From: an uncultured Chlorobiaceae bacterium
GTDB lineage: Bacteria; Bacteroidota; Chlorobiia; Chlorobiales; Chlorobiaceae
Assembly: GCA_903908555.1 (NCBI GenBank)
Contig: CAIVSG010000171.1
Coordinates: 1 to 47,689 of the forward strand
Length of the DNA stretch: 47,689 nucleotides
Direction of reading: 5' to 3'
The position numbers were made by a program, and so were the translations under genes. How positions within the stretch are numbered: the first letter of the stretch is position 1; each line of letters begins with the position of its first letter. Positions 43,681 through 47,689 of the stretch are shown in pieces. The notes under the pieces were generated by a model. That model worked only from the letters and a program-made list of their open reading frames with translations. It was not told the DNA's origin and did no database searches.

Positions 43681-44133
43681 TTATCTCGGCTTGTGGATAA
43701 TATAGGCAAGCATTCCCCAGACGAGAAAATCATTTTCTTCAGTGATCCTGATAGGCTTGAACTCGGCGTTGGCAGGCATGAGGTAGATGCCATCCGCCTT
43801 CATGGCCAGGCGCTTCAGGGTAAACTCGCCGTCTATGAAGCAGACTGCAATATCACCGTCTTTCGGCTCAAGCGCCTTGTCGATAACAAGCAGGTCGCCA
43901 TCTGCTATACCTGCATCAATCATGGAGTGCCCTTTCACTCTGGCGTAGAAGGTGGCTTCAGGGTGCTTGATAAGCTCTTTATTGAGATCAAGGGCCATCT
44001 CGATATAGTCTTCAGCAGGCGAAGGAAATCCGGCAGAGACTGGAGAGCCGGCAAACGGAAGCTTGAGCTCGGTTGTGTAGTCCGGGGTATAGAAGTCCAG
44101 CACGGGGCCGGAATGTATTCGGGAGAGGCGCAT
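43681..44133 (-). CDS. umuD: UmuD, LexA-family autoprotease subunit of DNA polymerase V
   Basis: This 150-residue S24 peptidase-like protein is processed to UmuD' on RecA filaments and then pairs with UmuC. The cleavage site is Ala34-Gly35 in SAGFPSPAED. The catalytic Ser70 lies in VKGHSMIDAGI and the Lys107 in EFTLKRL. It lacks a DNA-binding domain, which separates it from LexA. The start ATG (44133) lies within a partly symmetric stretch (44132-44150) that might bind a repressor. The repeat-rich gap to trxB lies upstream. Confidence 0.93.
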   Translation of the reverse strand: MRLSRIHSGPVLDFYTPDYTTELKLPFAGSPVSAGFPSPAEDYIEMALDLNKELIKHPEATFYARVKGHSMIDAGIADGDLLVIDKALEPKDGDIAVCFIDGEFTLKRLAMKADGIYLMPANAEFKPIRITEENDFLVWGMLAYIIHKPR

Positions 44134-44150
44134 TCGAGGAACCTTGGAAT
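44132..44150. promoter_or_regulatory. Possible operator overlapping the umuD start
   Basis: ATTCGAGGAACCTTGGAAT is an imperfect palindrome: outer ATTC/GAAT and an inner near-complement around AACCTTGG. umuDC operons are normally repressed by LexA, so a LexA-type site near the start is expected. The LexA motif of this group is not known to me, so this is only a candidate. Confidence 0.25.
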
Positions 44151-44167
44151 GGGGAGTTAAGGAAGAC

Positions 44168-44362
<195 letters not shown>

Positions 44363-44366
44363 TTTT

Positions 44367-45302
44367 TCAGCGCATTGATTCGAGGAAGCGTTCGGCGTCT
44401 ACGGCTGCCATGCATCCGGTTCCTACTGCTGTGACGGCCTGGCGATAGGTGAAGTCCTGAACGTCTCCACAGGCAAATACGCCGGGGACATTGGTTTCGG
44501 TGGATGATTTTTTGGTTAGGATATAGCCGTAGTCATCGGTATCGATCTGCCCGTTGAAGAGCTTGGAATTCGGCTCGTGACCAATTGCTAAAAAGACTCC
44601 ATCACATGGGTGAATTGTGAGTTCACCGGTCTGCACATTTTTCAGGCGAATGCCGGTGACTTTTAGACCATCTCCGAGGATTTCGTCAATAACCTGATTG
44701 ACCATCGTGCTGATTTTCGCATTTTTACGAGTACGGAGCGTCATTATTTTGGAGGCTCTGAACTCTTCGCGACGATGAATAAGTGTAACATGAGAGGCGA
44801 ATTTGGTCAGATAGAGGGCTTCTTCCATTGCTGTATCTCCCCCACCAACAACAACGATATTGCAATCACGGAAGAAAAATCCATCACAGGTAGCACAGGC
44901 CGATACGCCTTTGCCTCGATAACGGCTTTCAGACTCTATGCCGAGCCATTTGGCATTTGCTCCAGTGGCGATAATAAGTGAACGGGTAAAGTATTCGCGA
45001 CCATCCTCAAGCGTAAGACAGAAAGGGCTTCTTGAAAGGTCTACTTCAGTCACACTCCCACTGACAAACTCAGCGCCAAACTTTGTTGCCTGATCGCGCA
45101 TTTTCCCCATGAGTTCAGGACCGCGAATGCCTTCAGGAAAGCCGGGGAAGTTCTCAATCTCTGTGGTGATCATGAGCTGGCCACCCGGCTGATATCCATC
45201 GATGACAAGCGGCTTGAGGTTTGCCCGACCTGTATAGATGGCCGCCGAATATCCGGCAGGTCCCGTTCCCATGATGATTATATCGCGTACTTCAGAGTCC
45301 AT
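44367..45302 (-). CDS. trxB: Thioredoxin-disulfide reductase
   Basis: This 311-residue flavoenzyme reduces thioredoxin with NADPH. It has the FAD-binding [19 protein letters not shown], the redox pair CATC (Cys136-Cys139), the NADPH motif [16 protein letters not shown] with HRREEFRAS, and the second FAD motif [19 protein letters not shown]. The length fits low-molecular-weight TrxB. Upstream on the same strand lie two thioredoxin genes, its substrates. The 90-base gap to the first trxA leaves room for its own promoter. Confidence 0.96.
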   Translation of the reverse strand: MDSEVRDIIIMGTGPAGYSAAIYTGRANLKPLVIDGYQPGGQLMITTEIENFPGFPEGIRGPELMGKMRDQATKFGAEFVSGSVTEVDLSRSPFCLTLEDGREYFTRSLIIATGANAKWLGIESESRYRGKGVSACATCDGFFFRDCNIVVVGGGDTAMEEALYLTKFASHVTLIHRREEFRASKIMTLRTRKNAKISTMVNQVIDEILGDGLKVTGIRLKNVQTGELTIHPCDGVFLAIGHEPNSKLFNGQIDTDDYGYILTKKSSTETNVPGVFACGDVQDFTYRQAVTAVGTGCMAAVDAERFLESMR

Positions 45303-45392
45303 ACTTATTTTTTTTGAGAGAGTTACAGGGAGGATATTCCATCTATCCCGACGCTACACGGCGGATGACGGGTAACTTTTTATAATGATCAT

Positions 45393-45722
45393 TCAGTTGA
45401 GATGCTCGTCAATTTTTTTTGAAATCTGGTTTTTCGGCAAAGCTCCGAGCATTTGATCAACAACCTTACCATTTTTAAAAAGAAGAAGAGCAGGAATACT
45501 TCTGATGCCGAACTGTGCTGCGATGGCAGGGTTTTCATCAACATTGAGCTTTGCAATGACTGCCTTTCCTTCATAATCACCTGCAAGTTCTTCAATAACA
45601 GGTCCGAGCATCATGCAAGGACCGCACCAGGTTGCCCAGAAATCGACCAAGGCAACTTTATCTGAATCCAGAATCTCTGATTTGAAATTCACATCGGTTG
45701 CTGCAAGATATTTTCCACTCAT
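45393..45722 (-). CDS. trxA: Thioredoxin (copy 1)
   Basis: This 109-residue classical thioredoxin has the active site WCGPC (Cys33 and Cys36), the buried Asp in LVDFWATW, and the cis-Pro loop SIPALLLFKNG. It differs from the copy at 46059 at only about 14 of 109 positions, so the pair is a tandem duplication. It lies next to trxB and is presumably reduced by it. Confidence 0.95.
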   Translation of the reverse strand: MSGKYLAATDVNFKSEILDSDKVALVDFWATWCGPCMMLGPVIEELAGDYEGKAVIAKLNVDENPAIAAQFGIRSIPALLLFKNGKVVDQMLGALPKNQISKKIDEHLN

Positions 45723-46058
45723 AGTAATTGCATCCCGTTAAATTAGTAAAAGTAAATATAGATCATAGCAATCTTACTGTTACAAATATATCGGTGCATA
45801 CCTTTAAAAGCTCTAAAGCTAAGCTTAAAAATTTCTTAAAAAGAGAAAGGCTAGGGAATATGACCTATAGGACCAATGGGAGTTATAGGCTGAGTGCTGG
45901 GTGCTGAGTGCTGAGTGAGGAAAGAAAGTGGGCAGTGGGCAGTTGGCAGTTGGCAGTTGGCGGTGGGGGGTGCTGGGTGAGGGTGCGGTGGATCGAGAGG
46001 GGCCTGTTATCCCGGCGCGGGAACCGGGATATGGGGCGGGTGTGGGGTATTGGGCGGT
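45723..46058. repeat. Intergenic region between trxA copies: heptads and a hairpin
   Basis: This 336-base gap has no supported gene. The first 120 bases are AT-rich and should hold the promoter of trxA copy 1. An ACTTATAGG-like stretch (45861-45891) resembles 5107-5147. TGAGTGC units (45892-45916) and GGCAGTT units (45930-45965) follow. A perfect 7-base stem, ATCCCGG/CCGGGAT, with an 8-base loop lies at 46009-46030, 28 bases beyond the stop of trxA copy 2; it may help end transcription but has no T-run. Confidence 0.75.
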
Positions 46059-46388
46059 TCAGGCGATGTGCTCGTCGATTTTTTTTGCGATCTGGTTTTT
46101 CGGCAGAGCACCAAGCATCTGATCAACGACCTGACCGTTTTTGAACACAAGAAGGGAGGGGATGCTTCTGATGCCGTACTGTGCAGCTGTAGCAGGATTT
46201 TCATCGACATTCAGCTTTGCAATGACAGCTTTTCCTTCGTAATCACCAGCAAGCTCTTCGATAACCGGACCGAGCATCATACACGGGCCACACCATGCCG
46301 CCCAGAAGTCTACCAAGGCAACTTTATCTGATTCAAGGATCTCTTTCTGGAAATTCTGGTCGGTTGCTACTAAATATTTTCCGCTCAT
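46059..46388 (-). CDS. trxA: Thioredoxin (copy 2)
   Basis: This 109-residue thioredoxin has WCGPC at 32-36, LVDFWAAW and SIPSLLVFKNG. About 87 percent of positions are identical to copy 1 at 45393. The differences are mostly conservative and the active sites are the same, so they may differ in expression rather than chemistry. It is upstream of copy 1 and downstream of dnaE, all on the minus strand. Confidence 0.95.
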   Translation of the reverse strand: MSGKYLVATDQNFQKEILESDKVALVDFWAAWCGPCMMLGPVIEELAGDYEGKAVIAKLNVDENPATAAQYGIRSIPSLLVFKNGQVVDQMLGALPKNQIAKKIDEHIA

Positions 46389-46489
46389 TTTTTATCTACC
46401 TATTTGAATTAGTGAAGGTTTAAAGCTGACTATCCATACAATCGAACAGTGAAGAAAGTAATAAAAATAATTTATTATTTATACCCCGA

Positions 46490-47689
46490 CTACCCTGAAA
46501 TCCGCACATTATCGGGACCAAGAACTTCCTCAAGCTGTTCAATAGTACTTTCGGCAGGGTCGATTGGAATAGTGCGGGCAAAAAGTGTAAGCGTTTCAAT
46601 ATTTTCACCCGACTGTGCTTTGACTTCAAAATCGACTTGCGTCCCTCCCCTGTTTGCATCGAAAATCCTTTTTACTGCTACAAGCTTTTCGAGCTGCTGC
46701 TGATCGTCGGCATCTATTTTAAGAATAATTTTTTTGACAAGGCCTTCTCTTACCTTTTTTATCGGCACAATCTCTCTGACAAGCAGTTTGAGCATACCAC
46801 CACTCACCTCCCCTTCTGCAACAAGCATCAGCACCTCTTCGGGTTTGATAAGATGCCCGTACTGTTCGTAGAGACTTGCAAATACGGTGAAGTCAGCTTT
46901 GCCGGTAAAGTCTTCGATGGAGCCGAACAGCATCTGCTTGCCTTTACGGTCCTGATAAGGCTTTACTGAGACGATAACCCCTATGACTTTATATTGTTTT
47001 GCCTTGACAACCTCTTTCGACTGAAGCTGCAGTGTTGCAAATGCCTGCCAATCCCGCCGGTATGGAGTGAGCGGATGGTGGCTCAGATAGAAACCAACCA
47101 GTTTTTTTTCGTGCAGAAGCTTTTCAGGCTCGGGCATCATTTCGGCAGGCTCCATATCGGGGTAGTGCTCGGCCTCAAGCTGAGCCCCTTCTTCGGCTGA
47201 GAAAAAACCGCATTGGCCGAGCGTGACGGAGCGGTTCTGCATCTGCCCGAATTTGATTGCCTTGTCGACATTGGCAATAAGGCGGGCCCGATGCTTGTCG
47301 AGTTCATCAAAGGCTCCTGAAAGTATGAGGCACTCGAGTGCCTTGCGATTCATGACTCTCAGATCAACCGAGACGGCAAGATCAAAAATGTTTGTAAAGT
47401 CACGCTTCCGGCGGAGCCTGGAGGTGACCACTGCCCGCGCCGCTCCCCCAACCTGCTTGATAGCGCTGAGTCCAACCCGGATGTAGGAGCGTCCATCAAG
47501 ATCTTCAACTGAAAAGAGAGCATCACTTTTATTGATCGATGGCGGCAAGGTTGCTATGCCGAAACTTTTGGCCTCATCGGTCAAGTGTTTCATTCGTTCT
47601 GTATCACCTATTTCACTATTGAGAACGGCTGTCACAAACTCAATCGTGTAGTGGGCTTTGAGATACCCGGTCCAGTAGGCAAGAACTCC
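46490..47689 (-). CDS. dnaE: DNA polymerase III alpha subunit, C-terminal part (runs off right edge)
   Basis: This is the last 399 codons of a replicative DNA polymerase III alpha subunit. The frame is open to the window edge and starts in mid-protein with FLAYWTGYLKAHYTIEFVTA and VLNSEIGDTERM, which match the fingers region of DnaE. Then come IRVGLSAIKQVG, a helix-hairpin-helix region (FDLAVSVDLRVMNRKAL), and an OB-fold domain (YKVIGVIVSVKPYQDRKGK) that binds single-stranded DNA. The C-terminal 110 residues after the OB fold are typical of the family. The first in-window Met (47635) is not the start. Confidence 0.95.
   Translation of the reverse strand, partial: GVLAYWTGYLKAHYTIEFVTAVLNSEIGDTERMKHLTDEAKSFGIATLPPSINKSDALFSVEDLDGRSYIRVGLSAIKQVGGAARAVVTSRLRRKRDFTNIFDLAVSVDLRVMNRKALECLILSGAFDELDKHRARLIANVDKAIKFGQMQNRSVTLGQCGFFSAEEGAQLEAEHYPDMEPAEMMPEPEKLLHEKKLVGFYLSHHPLTPYRRDWQAFATLQLQSKEVVKAKQYKVIGVIVSVKPYQDRKGKQMLFGSIEDFTGKADFTVFASLYEQYGHLIKPEEVLMLVAEGEVSGGMLKLLVREIVPIKKVREGLVKKIILKIDADDQQQLEKLVAVKRIFDANRGGTQVDFEVKAQSGENIETLTLFARTIPIDPAESTIEQLEEVLGPDNVRISG

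Noticed and set aside
43659-43793. N-terminal extension of umuC by 45 codons
   Set aside because: The extension overlaps umuD, and homology to UmuC starts exactly at the ATG at 43658.
43636-44160. 174-codon plus-strand frame
   Set aside because: It is antisense to umuD, which has an intact catalytic Ser-Lys pair and cleavage site.

Overview
The window looks like a chromosomal segment of a green sulfur bacterium (Chlorobiaceae, Chlorobium/Pelodictyon type). This is an inference from the protein types and from the 7-base tandem repeats between genes; no rRNA or other marker gene is present to prove it. Most starts lack a strong Shine-Dalgarno sequence.

Layout. (1) 1-2.0 kb: pstS on the minus strand, the likely first codons of pstC at the left edge, and a phosphoglycolate-phosphatase-like HAD gene. 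(2) 2.7-9.0 kb: two soluble multi-sensor histidine kinases with closely similar kinase cores, then a response-regulator/PAS/PP2C phosphatase. (3) 9.0-31.1 kb: a long plus-strand exopolysaccharide cluster. It holds a WecG-type transferase, a priming sugar-phosphate transferase, about eight further glycosyltransferases, two LbH acetyltransferases, a Wza-like export lipoprotein, an ABC exporter that may act as flippase, a Wzz/BY-kinase-like protein, a Wzy-like polymerase and a VanZ-like protein. Two STAS proteins and an RsbW-like kinase are inserted near its start, so with the PP2C protein a complete partner-switching set is built into the cluster. Between the two STAS genes lies a protein made of a nucleotidyltransferase-like domain, a left-handed beta-helix and a sugar-transferase-like domain, with the catalytic signatures of both enzyme parts lost. 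The BY-kinase-like domain has also lost its Walker A lysine. (4) 31.1-39.7 kb: a minus-strand block with a phosphopantetheinyl transferase, a dimodular NRPS (A-PCP-C-A-PCP-TE) and a glycosyltransferase. It is bordered by a truncated FkbM methyltransferase on one side and a transposase-like remnant on the other, with a short shared motif at both edges. (5) 39.8-47.7 kb: housekeeping genes: a metallophosphoesterase, a TrmH-like rRNA/tRNA methyltransferase, a NUDIX hydrolase, umuDC, trxB, two nearly identical trxA genes and the 3' part of dnaE running off the right edge.

How the genes fit together. The kinases probably feed a phosphorylation signal to the PP2C response regulator. That protein would dephosphorylate one or both STAS proteins, and the RsbW-like kinase would rephosphorylate them. 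No sigma factor lies nearby, so the output may act directly on polysaccharide assembly, as the STAS protein SypA does in the Vibrio fischeri syp system. The NRPS block should make a small, possibly glycosylated or polymer-attached dipeptide and brings its own carrier-protein activating enzyme.

The housekeeping flanks are rich in two families of 7-base tandem repeats (GGCAGTT-like and TGAGTGC-like). These are absent between about 5.1 and 41.7 kb.
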